From positions 112,888 to 176,887 of the forward strand of contig NZ_POQS01000006.1 of NCBI RefSeq assembly GCF_002885955.2: a stretch of 64,000 bases of DNA, given 5' to 3'. The notes below the pieces were generated by a model that saw nothing but the letters and a program-made list of their open reading frames with translations, was not told where the DNA came from and made no database searches. The DNA is from Achromobacter pulmonis. Its GTDB lineage: Bacteria; Pseudomonadota; Gammaproteobacteria; Burkholderiales; Burkholderiaceae_B. A program made the translations under genes and the position numbers. This document shows positions 31,482 to 39,420 of this stretch, in pieces (positions within the stretch are counted from its first letter, which is position 1; every line of letters starts with the position of its first letter).

Positions 31482-31827
31482 GTTTCACCTTGTCTTTGAA
31501 GAGTCCCAAATACAGCTTGTATTCAGTTGCCGATACGGCATTGCCCGTCACCTGCGCAATCCAGCGCAGGGCTGCCGTGCGCCGCTCATGCGATTCCAGG
31601 CCCGCAAACCTTTCATGGCGTTGCGGATACTCCGCGATGATGATCATGCGTTCGGCGAGAGGCAGCGCCCGGTGCAGACGTTCAACCGCCAGCGCGTGGC
31701 TCACCTCGATGGGGTGATAGTCCTCCGTCTCGGGCACGTACCACGTCATGTTCCCGACGGGCCCGCCGGCCCAGCACCAGCGCGCCCAGTTCCAGAGCAC
31801 AGCATCCGCGTTCATTCGATCAGCCAT
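31468..31827 (-). CDS. Hypothetical protein at the end of the early operon (possible late antiterminator)
   Basis: A 119-aa protein from MADRMNADAVLWNWARWCWA (a start at 31842 is also open). Features are an aromatic N terminus, a helical middle (ALAVERLHRALPLAERMIII) and a basic end (LYLGLFKDKVKREVC). Size, helical pattern and place just before a terminator and the late region resemble Q-type antiterminators (LERWGxW N termini). No decisive motif is present, so the function is inferred from context. Confidence 0.5.
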   Translation of the reverse strand: MADRMNADAVLWNWARWCWAGGPVGNMTWYVPETEDYHPIEVSHALAVERLHRALPLAERMIIIAEYPQRHERFAGLESHERRTAALRWIAQVTGNAVSATEYKLYLGLFKDKVKREVC

Positions 31828-31842
31828 CGCGCCCCCGGGCAC

Positions 31843-32385
31843 CTAGCCCAGCCCCTTGAGCAGCGTCGCGATCTGGCGGACGGTAGCGACCTCCTCCGTC
31901 AGCTTCTGCGCCCGTTCCGCCATGACAATCGCCCCCGCGTCCAGCTCGTCCGCGATCCTTAGCAGCGCTTTCGCTTCGGAGCGAAGCTTGGCCGCGATGC
32001 CGCCGATGACATCCATAGGCTCCCCCTTCACCACCGGCTCCGCGCCAGCGGGCGCAACGGACTCCAGCGACATGCCAGTCGCTATCGGGCCGGGCCGCAG
32101 CTTCACCGTTGTCATGCGTTGTTCGCTCATGCTCTCCTTCTCCTTGACTTCAACGCGCCGGAACGACCCCGGCACGATTTCTTTCACCAAGCCCGCGTCC
32201 TTGAGCCGGCCCAGGCAACCGCGCATGGTGTGAATATCCGGGGATGCGCCCGTGCTTTCTTTCAATGCCTTGGCAATCTCCAAAGGCGTGAACGATCCGG
32301 ACGCCCTCGCGGGCAGCACCGCATAGACCTTCTGGGCCACCGACGTTTGCCCATCAAGCAGGGCAGCTCTTCTCTCTGGCGTCAT
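31843..32385 (-). CDS. Hypothetical early protein with winged-helix-like N terminus, 180 aa
   Basis: The ATG at 32385 starts MTPERRAALLDGQTSVAQKV. Residues about 15-75 look like a winged helix (TPLEIAKALKESTGASPDIH, then CLGRLKDAGLVKEI). The C-terminal half is a long helix (SEAKALLRIADELDAGAIVM). It overlaps the putative resolvase gene by one base in the replication operon. It is probably a DNA-binding accessory protein. The longer upstream frame overlaps other genes and is not used. Confidence 0.6.
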   Translation of the reverse strand: MTPERRAALLDGQTSVAQKVYAVLPARASGSFTPLEIAKALKESTGASPDIHTMRGCLGRLKDAGLVKEIVPGSFRRVEVKEKESMSEQRMTTVKLRPGPIATGMSLESVAPAGAEPVVKGEPMDVIGGIAAKLRSEAKALLRIADELDAGAIVMAERAQKLTEEVATVRQIATLLKGLG

Positions 32386-32810
32386 CAAATAATCCCCGGG
32401 GAATAAGTCACTTTCGCGGGCAGCATTTCCCGCAACCATTGCATTGCCGCTTCCCAGCCGAGCGTGACGGTATGCCGCCCCCGGACAGGAAAAATCCTTG
32501 GGTTCACATGGTGCGCATCCACCATCACCGATTCGCCGCGCGCCCCCGTCTGCCTGTAGATCAGGACCGGCACGCCGCTTTCGCCGGCCTGGTCCTGGGC
32601 CTGACGCCACCAAGCCGGCAAGGCCAGCGTGTTCTTGTGCTTGCATTCGATGCTGATCCGGGCGAAGGCCGGCTCATCCGCCACGACATCGCTATCGCCC
32701 GCCTGATTTCGCACGCGGCGGCGCCAGGTCGTTCCCGTCGCCTCCGTCAGCAGACCGGCCACCTTGCGCTCGTAGGCTGCACCCTTGTTGCGGGACATCG
32801 CACCGCTCAT
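32385..32810 (-). CDS. Putative PD-(D/E)XK nuclease / Holliday-junction resolvase-like
   Basis: A 141-aa protein from MSGAMSRNKGAAYERKVAGL. The pattern N-terminal Glu helix (YERKVAGLL), then GDSDVVADEP, then ISIECKHKNT corresponds to the E...D...E-x-K core of this nuclease superfamily, as in archaeal Hjc-type resolvases. It overlaps the DnaC-like gene by four bases (ATGA). In phage replication operons such enzymes resolve branched DNA before packaging. Resolvase is a family-level inference. Confidence 0.65.
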   Translation of the reverse strand: MSGAMSRNKGAAYERKVAGLLTEATGTTWRRRVRNQAGDSDVVADEPAFARISIECKHKNTLALPAWWRQAQDQAGESGVPVLIYRQTGARGESVMVDAHHVNPRIFPVRGRHTVTLGWEAAMQWLREMLPAKVTYSPGII

Positions 32811-33589
32811 ACCCGCGCCCCCCGGTGGCTGTCCCAATCGAAAACCACCATGCGGCCACCGCCCTCCCGCATCCGGTCGATCACGCGGTCGCCCAGTTCT
32901 TGCACCAGCGCTTCCTTCGCTAGGTTGCTCAGCAAGATCGTGGGCTTCATGGCGTTGTATCGAGTGTTGATCACGCTGGACAGGATGATGCGTTCCGCGT
33001 CCGTGCCGTACTGATTGCCGATTTCGTCCAGCACCAGCAGGTCCGGCGCCGTCAGCTTCTCGATGACGGCCGCCTCAGTCGTGGCCGCGTCCTTGCGGTA
33101 GGTGCCCTTGACCGCCTGCATGGCATCCAGCACCACCGCGAAGCGCGCCGAGTAGCCCGCCGCCAGCACGCGGTGCATGATCCCGACCGCCAAGTGCGTT
33201 TTGCCAGTGCCCGGGCGCCCGCAGAAGATCAGCCCCCGGCCAGCGGCGCGTACGTCGGCAAAGGAATCGGCGTATTCGTTGGCAACCGCAAGCGCGACAG
33301 CCGGTCGGCCACCGCCGGCCGCGTCGTACGTTTCCAAGGTCTTGCCGTGGTAACGCAGCGGCACGTCCGCCTGGCGCATGAGACTGGCCCGGCTGGCCTC
33401 CGCCTCCAGACGGAACCGCTCCGCCTGCTGGCGCTTCGCATTGCACACCGTGCAGTCGGACCAGCCGACCGGCGTTTTCATGGCCGTGTACTCGCCATGT
33501 TCCGGGCAGCGCCGCGTCTCGGTTTCGAAGTTAAAACCGGCCATCGTCATCAACACCGCTGCGGTAGTCCTGGCGGTCGAAGTTTCCAT
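32807..33589 (-). CDS. DnaC-like helicase loader (AAA+ ATPase)
   Basis: A 260-aa protein starting at the ATG at 33589 (METSTARTTAAVLMTMAGFN). An N-terminal zinc-binding pattern is present (RRCPEHGEY ... CTVCNAKR). Walker A GRPGTGKTHLAVG and Walker B LLVLDEIGNQYG follow, then ILLSNLAKEAL with the sensor Asn. This is the lambda P/DnaC-type replication loader position, directly after the O-like initiator. It would recruit host DnaB to the origin. The start overlaps the O gene end by about 59 bases in another frame. Confidence 0.88.
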   Translation of the reverse strand: METSTARTTAAVLMTMAGFNFETETRRCPEHGEYTAMKTPVGWSDCTVCNAKRQQAERFRLEAEASRASLMRQADVPLRYHGKTLETYDAAGGGRPAVALAVANEYADSFADVRAAGRGLIFCGRPGTGKTHLAVGIMHRVLAAGYSARFAVVLDAMQAVKGTYRKDAATTEAAVIEKLTAPDLLVLDEIGNQYGTDAERIILSSVINTRYNAMKPTILLSNLAKEALVQELGDRVIDRMREGGGRMVVFDWDSHRGARV

Positions 33590-34481
33590 GCTGTCTCTGT
33601 CCTTTGCCGGCAGGCTTTGCAACGGCGTTTCGGTGGCCGGGGACGGACGCGTCCCGCTGCGCGCCCCCGAGCCAGTTCACGATGAATTTGTTGATCCCGC
33701 GGCGCGTCTTGCGCTTGGCGGGGTTGGCCTTCAGCCACACAGCCATCTGCCGCGTTGCGTCGGGCACGTTGACCAGGGGAAACGCCGCGCTCCACTCCGC
33801 GACCTCCTGGGCTGTCGGCAGATGCTCGGAGCCGTCAGCCAGCAGCAGCGGCTGGCAAACGGGAGGCGGAGCATCGGTTTCTTCGGGGGCGGTCAGCGCA
33901 AGCTGGCCGTCGCCAGAAGGAACTGCGTCAGCAGTTACTTCCTTTTGTTGGTTGTCTTTTGGAAGGTTGTCTTTTGTGTGTCCCGATTCGGGACTAGCGA
34001 CCTGTCCCGATTCGGGACTACCTGCGTCACCGATTCGGGACACCTGTCCCGATTCAGGACATGTCCCGTTTTGGGACAGGTGTCCCGATTCAGGACTCCC
34101 CCCCTGTCCCGATTCGGGACTAGCAGCCGGCGCCGTCGGCACGCTGGGCAACCATTCCGCATAGTTCTTGTTCACGCCCACGACCGAGCCGTAGCGGCCT
34201 GGGCGCTTGTGAATGACCTTCATCGCCGCCAGTTCATTGAGCGCGGTGCTGACGTGCTGGCGCGGGGTCTTCGCAAGAATGGACGCCAACTGCGATGCAG
34301 ACAGGTCGTCCTCCTTCTTTCCGAACCCGTAGGTCTTGCGCATGACAGCCCGCAGCACCTTATGCTGGCGGTCCGTCAATGGGTGCGCCAAGATGGCGTC
34401 CTCCAATTCGTTGGAGATCCGCATAAAGCCGTTCTCAAGCTGGGGCGATTTCGGCGTCATAGGCAGTACCACGGCGCTCAT
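33531..34481 (-). CDS. O: Replication initiation protein O-like, with origin iterons in its gene
   Basis: A 316-aa protein starting MSAVVLPMTPKSPQLENGFM (ATG overlaps the previous stop as ATGA). The N-terminal winged helix, RISNELEDAILAHPLTDRQH ... YGFGKKEDDLSASQLASIL, is the phage replication protein O domain. The middle (about 120-170) is a Ser-Pro-Glu-Ser-Gly repeat produced by seven DNA iterons. A C-terminal domain follows (ATRQMAVWLKANPAKRKTRR). As in lambda, O would bind iterons inside its own gene and recruit the DnaC-like loader encoded next. Confidence 0.85.
   Translation of the reverse strand: MSAVVLPMTPKSPQLENGFMRISNELEDAILAHPLTDRQHKVLRAVMRKTYGFGKKEDDLSASQLASILAKTPRQHVSTALNELAAMKVIHKRPGRYGSVVGVNKNYAEWLPSVPTAPAASPESGQGGSPESGHLSQNGTCPESGQVSRIGDAGSPESGQVASPESGHTKDNLPKDNQQKEVTADAVPSGDGQLALTAPEETDAPPPVCQPLLLADGSEHLPTAQEVAEWSAAFPLVNVPDATRQMAVWLKANPAKRKTRRGINKFIVNWLGGAQRDASVPGHRNAVAKPAGKGQRQHGNFDRQDYRSGVDDDGRF
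33934..33979. other. A/T-tract region with 12-bp direct repeat beside the iterons (possible unwinding element)
   Basis: T-rich runs on the plus strand (CTTCCTTTTGTTGG, then GTCTTTTG). GGTTGTCTTTTG is repeated directly at 33950-33961 and 33965-33976. It borders the iterons on the O C-terminal side, where lambda has its AT-rich unwinding stretch. Confidence 0.45.
33980..34120. repeat. Origin iterons: seven copies of palindrome GTCCCGATTCGGGAC
   Basis: Copies start at 33980, 34004, 34026 (degenerate, one insertion), 34046, 34063, 34082 and 34106, spaced 17-24 bp. Copies 1, 2 and 7 are the perfect form, 4 and 6 read GATTCAGGAC, and 5 has TTTT in the centre. They lie inside the O-like gene, the classic place for a lambdoid replication origin. 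Confidence 0.8.
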
Positions 34482-34972
34482 GCCGCCTCCCCGTACAACT
34501 GCTGATACCCGCGCTCCGCCTCCGCCGGCCATTTGCCCATGGCGATGATGCGCAAGCGCGTCAGGTGCAGGCCGGGGACGAAATAGCTCAGCTTCATCGC
34601 CCGGGGGGCGGTCGATTGATCCAGGAAGTGGTGGCACCCGCCGCAGCCGAAGGCGATGGCCCAGTCGTGCGCCTTGATGCCCTTGCCCTTCCCGTCTCGG
34701 GTCTGGTTCGAATGGCAGGCGACCGTGGTGTCCGTGCCGCCCCAGCAATACTTCGGGACGCGCAGCAGGCACTCCTCGCCCTTGGCCAGCGCCAGCAGGC
34801 CAGGATTGCGATACACGGTCTTCGGCGGCTTTTTGCCCTTCTTGCGCGCCTGCATGGCAGCGCGGGGCGGCGGCATAGGCTTGGCCCGTATCATCGGGGC
34901 CTTCGCCTTCAACGGCGCACCACGTTTCATCGGCGTCTTCTGCCGGAGCGGCGTCTTGCGTTGCAATGTCAT
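34478..34972 (-). CDS. YbcO-type (DUF1364) nuclease-like protein
   Basis: A 164-aa protein. The basic N-terminal third (QRKTPLRQKTPMKRGAPLKA) is followed by the DUF1364 core: YRNPGLLALAKGEECLLRVP, YCWGG, ACHSNQTRDGKGKGIKAHDW and FGCGGCHHFLD. Cys and His residues give a treble-clef/HNH-like metal site. Lambdoid YbcO relatives are structure-specific nucleases in the nin region. It lies immediately upstream of O with a four-base overlap, in the replication operon. Confidence 0.85.
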   Translation of the reverse strand: MTLQRKTPLRQKTPMKRGAPLKAKAPMIRAKPMPPPRAAMQARKKGKKPPKTVYRNPGLLALAKGEECLLRVPKYCWGGTDTTVACHSNQTRDGKGKGIKAHDWAIAFGCGGCHHFLDQSTAPRAMKLSYFVPGLHLTRLRIIAMGKWPAEAERGYQQLYGEAA

Positions 34973-35268
34973 GCCGCCCCCGGGGACTTTCGAACCCGAT
35001 ACCAGGCGGGAAGCTGCCAGGCGTTCACACGCCGCTTCACCAGGCCGGCGCGTACCGCATCAAATAGGAAAGCGCTGACGGCACAGCGGGCTGCTTCGTC
35101 CCGCGAGGTGCTAGGCCAAGGATCGACCGGCACCAACGCGGGCTCAACGATTTCCCGCAGCGCCCGCACATCAACCCGGCGCGCCGTGTCGATAATGGCC
35201 TGGCGGACCGCCTCCACCGTCTCCAGCGGCACACGGTAGCCCCTGAACATGTGTAGGCAGTCAGCCAT
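34969..35268 (-). CDS. Hypothetical early protein, 99 aa
   Basis: Starts MADCLHMFRGYRVPLETVEA. It is helical, with RQAIIDTARRVDVRALREIV and AARCAVSAFLFDAVRAGLVK, and a basic C terminus. The ATG overlaps the stop of the upstream gene by eight bases, and its own stop overlaps the YbcO-like gene. Compact overlap on both sides supports a real gene. No family recognised. Confidence 0.6.
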   Translation of the reverse strand: MADCLHMFRGYRVPLETVEAVRQAIIDTARRVDVRALREIVEPALVPVDPWPSTSRDEAARCAVSAFLFDAVRAGLVKRRVNAWQLPAWYRVRKSPGAA

Positions 35269-35566
35269 AGATGCCGCTCCACGCCAGAAACGGCCTGCGG
35301 ATGGCCGTATGGAACAGCCCTGCCGCCGTGGCGTTGTGGTCCAGTTCCGCGCGGCTGGCGATTCCGCACATGTCGCGCACGTACTGCGCTGCGTGCTGGC
35401 TGGGCGACACGCCCTCAGGGGCGGCCCCGATGCGGGAAACAACCCACCGCTGGAACTTCGCACCGTTGCACATCATTGCAGCCGCGCGCGACAGCGCCGC
35501 CCCCTTGCGCCCTGCGGACGCAACACGCGCCCGCACAGGTACACCCGATGTTCCGCGTGTCAGCAT
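35261..35566 (-). CDS. Hypothetical early protein, 101 aa
   Basis: Starts MLTRGTSGVPVRARVASAGR. The C-terminal half has AAQYVRDMCGIASRAELDHN and FHTAIRRPFLAW, a pattern seen in short phage early proteins of unknown role. It overlaps both neighbours in the operon. A shorter start at MMCNGAKFQRWVVSR is possible. Confidence 0.55.
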   Translation of the reverse strand: MLTRGTSGVPVRARVASAGRKGAALSRAAAMMCNGAKFQRWVVSRIGAAPEGVSPSQHAAQYVRDMCGIASRAELDHNATAAGLFHTAIRRPFLAWSGIYG

Positions 35567-36075
35567 CGCACCCTCGACACATTGCGGGCGCCACGAAACG
35601 CGAGGACGGCCAACTCCATGAACAGCGTGTAAAGCGCGCTACGCTCATCGGGGTCGATATACCCATCGGCCATCGCGTCGAGGGTCGACGAGTTCAGACC
35701 GCCGACCTTCGCCCCGACCTGCAGCACCTTTTCATGAATGGCCTTCAATTCGTCGGGCCAGCCACCAGCGGGCGGCGCCGGCACGTCCAGGCAGGTCAAA
35801 CCATGCTCCACCATCGCGTAGGTCTGCGCCCAGCGATGCGCAAACCCCGCCGAGGCCGCGTACTGCAACATCCACTCGGTAAGCAAATCGGCAATCTCGA
35901 ACGTCATCGACTCACCTTCCTGCCCGTTCAGCTTGGCGCGCAGGGATTCGTAGTGGATCCGCTTGCCACGTCGCTCCGTCAGGAACGACGCAGCCTCCTT
36001 CACGCCACCAGGCGTACTGCGGACATCGTTGTAGAGAACATCAAGCCAGTTGTGGGAGGGATGGCGGCAGGTCAT
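35560..36075 (-). CDS. CII-like phage regulatory protein (CP76 type)
   Basis: A 171-aa protein containing GGVKEAASFLTERRGKRIHY and ESLRAKLNGQEGESMTFEIA, the helix-turn-helix region of the phage regulatory CII/CP76 family in betaproteobacterial prophages. A helical C-terminal domain follows. It is encoded downstream of cro, as CII is in lambda. It probably influences the lysis/lysogeny choice, but direct proof of a CII role is lacking. AAGG lies upstream of the ATG. Confidence 0.7.
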   Translation of the reverse strand: MTCRHPSHNWLDVLYNDVRSTPGGVKEAASFLTERRGKRIHYESLRAKLNGQEGESMTFEIADLLTEWMLQYAASAGFAHRWAQTYAMVEHGLTCLDVPAPPAGGWPDELKAIHEKVLQVGAKVGGLNSSTLDAMADGYIDPDERSALYTLFMELAVLAFRGARNVSRVRC

Positions 36076-36165
36076 TGGGTCTTACCTTGGAATCTAGAAA
36101 AAACAGGGTTTCGCTCTCGCGCCGCCATCCCTAAGATGCGCAGCATGGAAAAAACGAATTGCGCC

Positions 36166-36426
36166 CTACACGTCGAGCGGTCCGATCTGGACCTTTTCAT
36201 CCGGCTTCTCCAGCGGGCGGTCCGCGGCTTCGCGGGACACATCCGGTATGCCGTTGAAAAACCAATCGGGCACCGTCACCACCCAACCGGCAGTGGCGCG
36301 GATTTCGACAATCAGGGGGATGGCTGCACGGGTAGGCCGGTCCGTCGCGCCCTCCTCGCTCTCCAACGGGCGCAACTCGCCGATGGCGCTCCTTTGCCAG
36401 ACCGTCGTTTCTTCCAAGCTACGCAT
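36166..36426 (-). CDS. Small hypothetical protein, 86 aa
   Basis: Starts MRSLEETTVWQRSAIGELRP, with AAGGAG nine bases upstream of the ATG at 36426. A beta-like central stretch is present (AAIPLIVEIRATAGWVVTVP) and the protein is acidic. It sits in the cro operon before the CII-like gene and diverges from the plus-strand gene at 36512. No family recognised. The strong ribosome site is the main support. Confidence 0.55.
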   Translation of the reverse strand: MRSLEETTVWQRSAIGELRPLESEEGATDRPTRAAIPLIVEIRATAGWVVTVPDWFFNGIPDVSREAADRPLEKPDEKVQIGPLDV

Positions 36427-36437
36427 GGCAAGGCTCC

Positions 36438-36465
36438 TTAAAACGGGCGGCCGGCCCTTTAGAAT
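36438..36465 (+). promoter_or_regulatory. Possible promoter for the counter-oriented gene at 36512
   Basis: -35-like TTAAAA (36438-36443), 16-bp spacer, -10 TAGAAT (36460-36465), 46 bases before the ATG. The -35 is a weak match. Confidence 0.35.
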
Positions 36466-36511
36466 GATTGCTCTCACACAACACACTCGCCCCCACAGGA
36501 GAGGACCGACC

Positions 36512-36904
36512 ATGACCGAGAATCCGTTTGGCGACGACGACGCCGCCTCTACTTCCGAAAAGCGGCAATTTCTGGTTCTGCTGTCTGCTGGCAAGGACAG
36601 CCTTTCCATGACGCAGGCCATCGTGCAGAACATCAAAAAGGACGTGGATCCGAAATCCAATCCCTTGTGGATCGACTCCAAGGGCATCGGCATCCTTGTA
36701 GAAACCGAACTTGTGGCCGCGTCGATATGGAATCGTGCTATCGCAGGGCTTGACCATGAGCGCAGCGAAGCGCTCAAGGACATGTTGATCCTGGAGGTTG
36801 GTCAAGACTGGATGGCACGGAAAGATGCGCCCGCCACACACTGGCTTACTACGCATGTCGGTTCCCCCCGACTTGTGCCGCGTGATCAGCTAAGGCGTCG
36901 TTGA
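36512..36904 (+). CDS. Hypothetical protein encoded against the cro operon, 130 aa
   Basis: Starts MTENPFGDDDAASTSEKRQF, with AGGAGAGG before the ATG. An acidic N terminus is followed by an alpha/beta-like region (FLVLLSAGKDSLSMTQAIVQ ... SKGIGILVETELVAASIWNR). It is the only plus-strand gene within the minus-strand early operon and seems to have its own promoter. Its 3' end overlaps the minus-strand gene at 36849-37079 by 56 bases. It may be a lysogenically expressed insertion. No family recognised. Confidence 0.6.
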   Translation: MTENPFGDDDAASTSEKRQFLVLLSAGKDSLSMTQAIVQNIKKDVDPKSNPLWIDSKGIGILVETELVAASIWNRAIAGLDHERSEALKDMLILEVGQDWMARKDAPATHWLTTHVGSPRLVPRDQLRRR

Positions 36905-37079
36905 GGTCCAGCTTGCCAACCAAATGGGCCCACCCTATGGAAACGCCGACGCTGCGGGCCATGCAAAGCCGGCACGTCCGGACAGCAAGGCGACTTCCGC
37001 GCTTCTCGGCCCAGCCCCAAACCCACATCTGGCTGCAGAACCAGTTGGCGAAGCGATCAAGGATGGCGGAGCTACGCAT
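36849..37079 (-). CDS. Small hypothetical protein downstream of cro, 76 aa
   Basis: Starts MRSSAILDRFANWFCSQMWV, with GGAG seven bases before the ATG and an eight-base overlap with the cro stop. It contains several Trp and Cys. The arrangement recalls YdaS/YdaT-like pairs, in which a second small gene follows the Cro-like one, but sequence similarity is not evident. It overlaps the opposite-strand gene at its 3' end, so one of the two ends may be shorter in reality. Confidence 0.45.
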   Translation of the reverse strand: MRSSAILDRFANWFCSQMWVWGWAEKRGSRLAVRTCRLCMARSVGVSIGWAHLVGKLDLNDALADHAAQVGGNRHA

Positions 37080-37347
37080 GGGCGGGCTCCTTGCCGGCAG
37101 GCCGCGCGAGTTCCGGCCACACGATCCAGTAATCGAGTGGCCGGAGCTCCTGGCGCCGCACGAGGCCGCCGGACGCCAACTCCAGTCCCATGCAATTTTT
37201 GGGAGACGGCTTACGGCCCTTGCACCGACCGCGCCACTGTCGAATCTGCGCATCGTTCTTAACGACATATCCGAGCTCAGCCATACGGGCACGAAGTTGC
37301 GCCACTGTCAGGGCGCCGGGGGATGACAGGTATGAATTCAGGTCCAT
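37072..37347 (-). CDS. cro: Cro/YdaS-type transcriptional regulator
   Basis: A 91-aa protein starting MDLNSYLSSPGALTVAQLRA, then VVKNDAQIRQWRGRCKGRKP. This is the helix-turn-helix style of YdaS/Cro-like regulators in gammaproteobacterial and betaproteobacterial prophages. It is divergent from the CI-type repressor, with three operator copies in the 73-bp gap, so it should act as the lytic regulator. It heads the minus-strand replication operon. Confidence 0.8.
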   Translation of the reverse strand: MDLNSYLSSPGALTVAQLRARMAELGYVVKNDAQIRQWRGRCKGRKPSPKNCMGLELASGGLVRRQELRPLDYWIVWPELARPAGKEPAHA

Positions 37348-37358
37348 ACCGAATACTA

Positions 37359-37411
37359 GTAGCGTTTGCTACGTTTCCGCAAGTAGCAAATGCACCCGTA
37401 GCACATGCTAC
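37359..37411. promoter_or_regulatory. OR-like operator cluster between cro and cI (three sites)
   Basis: GTAGCGTTTGCTAC (37359-37372) and GTAGCACATGCTAC (37398-37411) are perfect dyads of the type GTAGC-N4-GCTAC. GTAGCAAATGCACC (37383-37396) is a half-degenerate copy. A minus-strand promoter TTGCGG-18-TAGTAT for cro overlaps the first site. The same operator occurs at 42090-42128. Confidence 0.8.
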
Positions 37412-37420
37412 TTTCCGGCC

Positions 37421-38482
37421 ATGAACGAAATTGAGCTAAACGAGTTCCGCATTGCCCGCTTGGTCGCGGCCGTGGAGCACGTATCAAAAGGGAACAAAAC
37501 CGACTTTGGACGCCGGCTCGGCTACAAAGACGGCGCATTCGTTCGTCAGATGCTTTCCGGCATCCGCCCTGTGACTGAGAAGACGATTTGGGCAATCGAA
37601 GCGATGCCCGGAATGAAGGGCTGGTTTGAGCTCAGCGATGATTCGTCGTCTGTCGTAAAGGTTCAGGCTCTGCCTGATTGGCCGTTCCCCGATATTCCAG
37701 AGGAGCAAGTGCGCGGACTTCCGTCCGCTCAACTAAATGCGCTCCAGGGCGCAATGGCTCTAGCCATCGCGCAATTGAACCTCGGCATCACGGTTTCGAA
37801 GCCTCCGCCCCCAGCAAGCTCGCCGAAGGCCCCGGGCTCGCTCGTAGACTTGGATGCCGCAGATGATCCATTCCCCATGCGCATCGAAGGCTTGCCTGCT
37901 GCCCCTTGGGAAGGTGGCAAGACAACCAAGCAGATGGAGGACACGGCTGAAGGCGTGTTGATCAGCCACGCAGTGGATGTTGGGCACGTGCCTGATTCCG
38001 GCTACTCGGCCAACGATCACGAATTCATCCCCATCCCGGAACTGGATGTGCGTCTGGCCGCGGGCACCCTCGGCATCGAAAACTACCAAGAAACGGAGAT
38101 TGGCCAGATCCTGCTTCGCCGCTCCTTCTTGGAGTCGTTCGGTCTGCCCATCGAGCGGATGCGGATCGTCTATTCACATGGGGACAGCATGGAACCCGCA
38201 ATCCGCAACCGCAACCCGATGCTTCTATTTATAGAGCGCATCAACGACATGCTGAAGATCAACCGGAGGATCGTCTACGCCATCAATCAAGGTGGATCCA
38301 TGCTGGTGAAATGCATCTCGCGGACACGAGACGGAATCTGGCTGGCAAAGTCGTTGAACCCCGCCTATAAGCCCATCCCCCTGACGAGAGACGATGGCCG
38401 CGACGTCAACATCGTGGGCCGCATTCTTTGGTCACCCAATGACCTGAGGAACGGGGTAGACGAGCGGTTATTGCGCTCCTAG
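37421..38482 (+). CDS. cI: CI-type phage repressor (S24 autopeptidase)
   Basis: A 353-aa protein starting MNEIELNEFRIARLVAAVEH. The N-terminal DNA-binding domain has KTDFGRRLGYKDGAFVRQML. A long variable linker follows. The C-terminal S24 domain has HGDSMEPAI with the nucleophile Ser and a Lys in SMLVKCISR as the general base. LAAGTLG just before the domain contains an Ala-Gly that could be the RecA-stimulated cleavage site. It is divergent from cro across the operators, so it maintains lysogeny and links induction to DNA damage. Confidence 0.9.
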   Translation: MNEIELNEFRIARLVAAVEHVSKGNKTDFGRRLGYKDGAFVRQMLSGIRPVTEKTIWAIEAMPGMKGWFELSDDSSSVVKVQALPDWPFPDIPEEQVRGLPSAQLNALQGAMALAIAQLNLGITVSKPPPPASSPKAPGSLVDLDAADDPFPMRIEGLPAAPWEGGKTTKQMEDTAEGVLISHAVDVGHVPDSGYSANDHEFIPIPELDVRLAAGTLGIENYQETEIGQILLRRSFLESFGLPIERMRIVYSHGDSMEPAIRNRNPMLLFIERINDMLKINRRIVYAINQGGSMLVKCISRTRDGIWLAKSLNPAYKPIPLTRDDGRDVNIVGRILWSPNDLRNGVDERLLRS

Positions 38483-39420
38483 CGCCAGGCTGCGGGATGA
38501 TGAGGCGGGGCAGTGGGTAAGGTCATAGCATCCTGTGGCCCTAGAATCCGGGCGAACAAGTGACGCAGTGAAGGCCCCTGCTACGATGTTGGGTTGAAGA
38601 TGTTTGCCTGTTAAGACAACGTGAATTCTATGAAATTCGAAGAATTTAGAGCTGGCGCGCCAAAGCAGCAGTACCAATACATGAGCTTTGAGCCAGAACT
38701 GGTAAATCATCAATGGAGTTGGGATGACCCAGCCATTACCACGCTGCTTGAGAAGGCGACGCAAGCGTTGGGAGAGCTCAACGCATTTTCATTGATCGTG
38801 CCTGAGATCGATCTGTTCATTCGGATGCACGTCATTAAGGAAGCTCAAAAATCCAGCCGTATTGAGGGGACTCAGACTGGCATGGACGAAGCGTTGATGT
38901 CTGAAGATCAGATCCAGCCCGAGAAGCGAGATGATTGGCGCGAGGTTCGGAATTACATTGACGCCTTGAATGGTGCCATTGCTGATCTGGCAAACCTACC
39001 CTTGTCGAACAGAATGCTTCGCGACGCGCATAGAATTCTCATGCAAGGTGTTCGGGGAGAACACAAGCAGCCAGGGGAATTCCGCATAAGCCAAAACTGG
39101 ATCGGTGGTTCTAACCTGACCGACGCAGTTTTCATTCCAGCACACCCGACTAGTGTGCCTGACTTGATGGGTGATCTAGAGCTCTTTTGGCACAACGAAG
39201 AGATTCATGTCCCCCATTTGATAAGAGCGGCTATTAGCCACTACCAATTCGAAACGATCCACCCATTCCTGGATGGGAACGGTCGGATTGGGCGCTTACT
39301 CATCACTTTGTATTTGGTGAGCCACGGGATTCTGTCAAAGCCGTCCCTATACTTGTCTGATTTTTTCGAGCGAAACCGCGCAGCGTATTACGATGCTCTC
39401 ATGCGGGTTCGGGCATCTAA

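Noticed and set aside
33980..34120. Iterons as a CRISPR array
   Set aside because: Repeats are 15-bp palindromes with 2-9 bp gaps and are in frame within a gene. They fit a replication origin.
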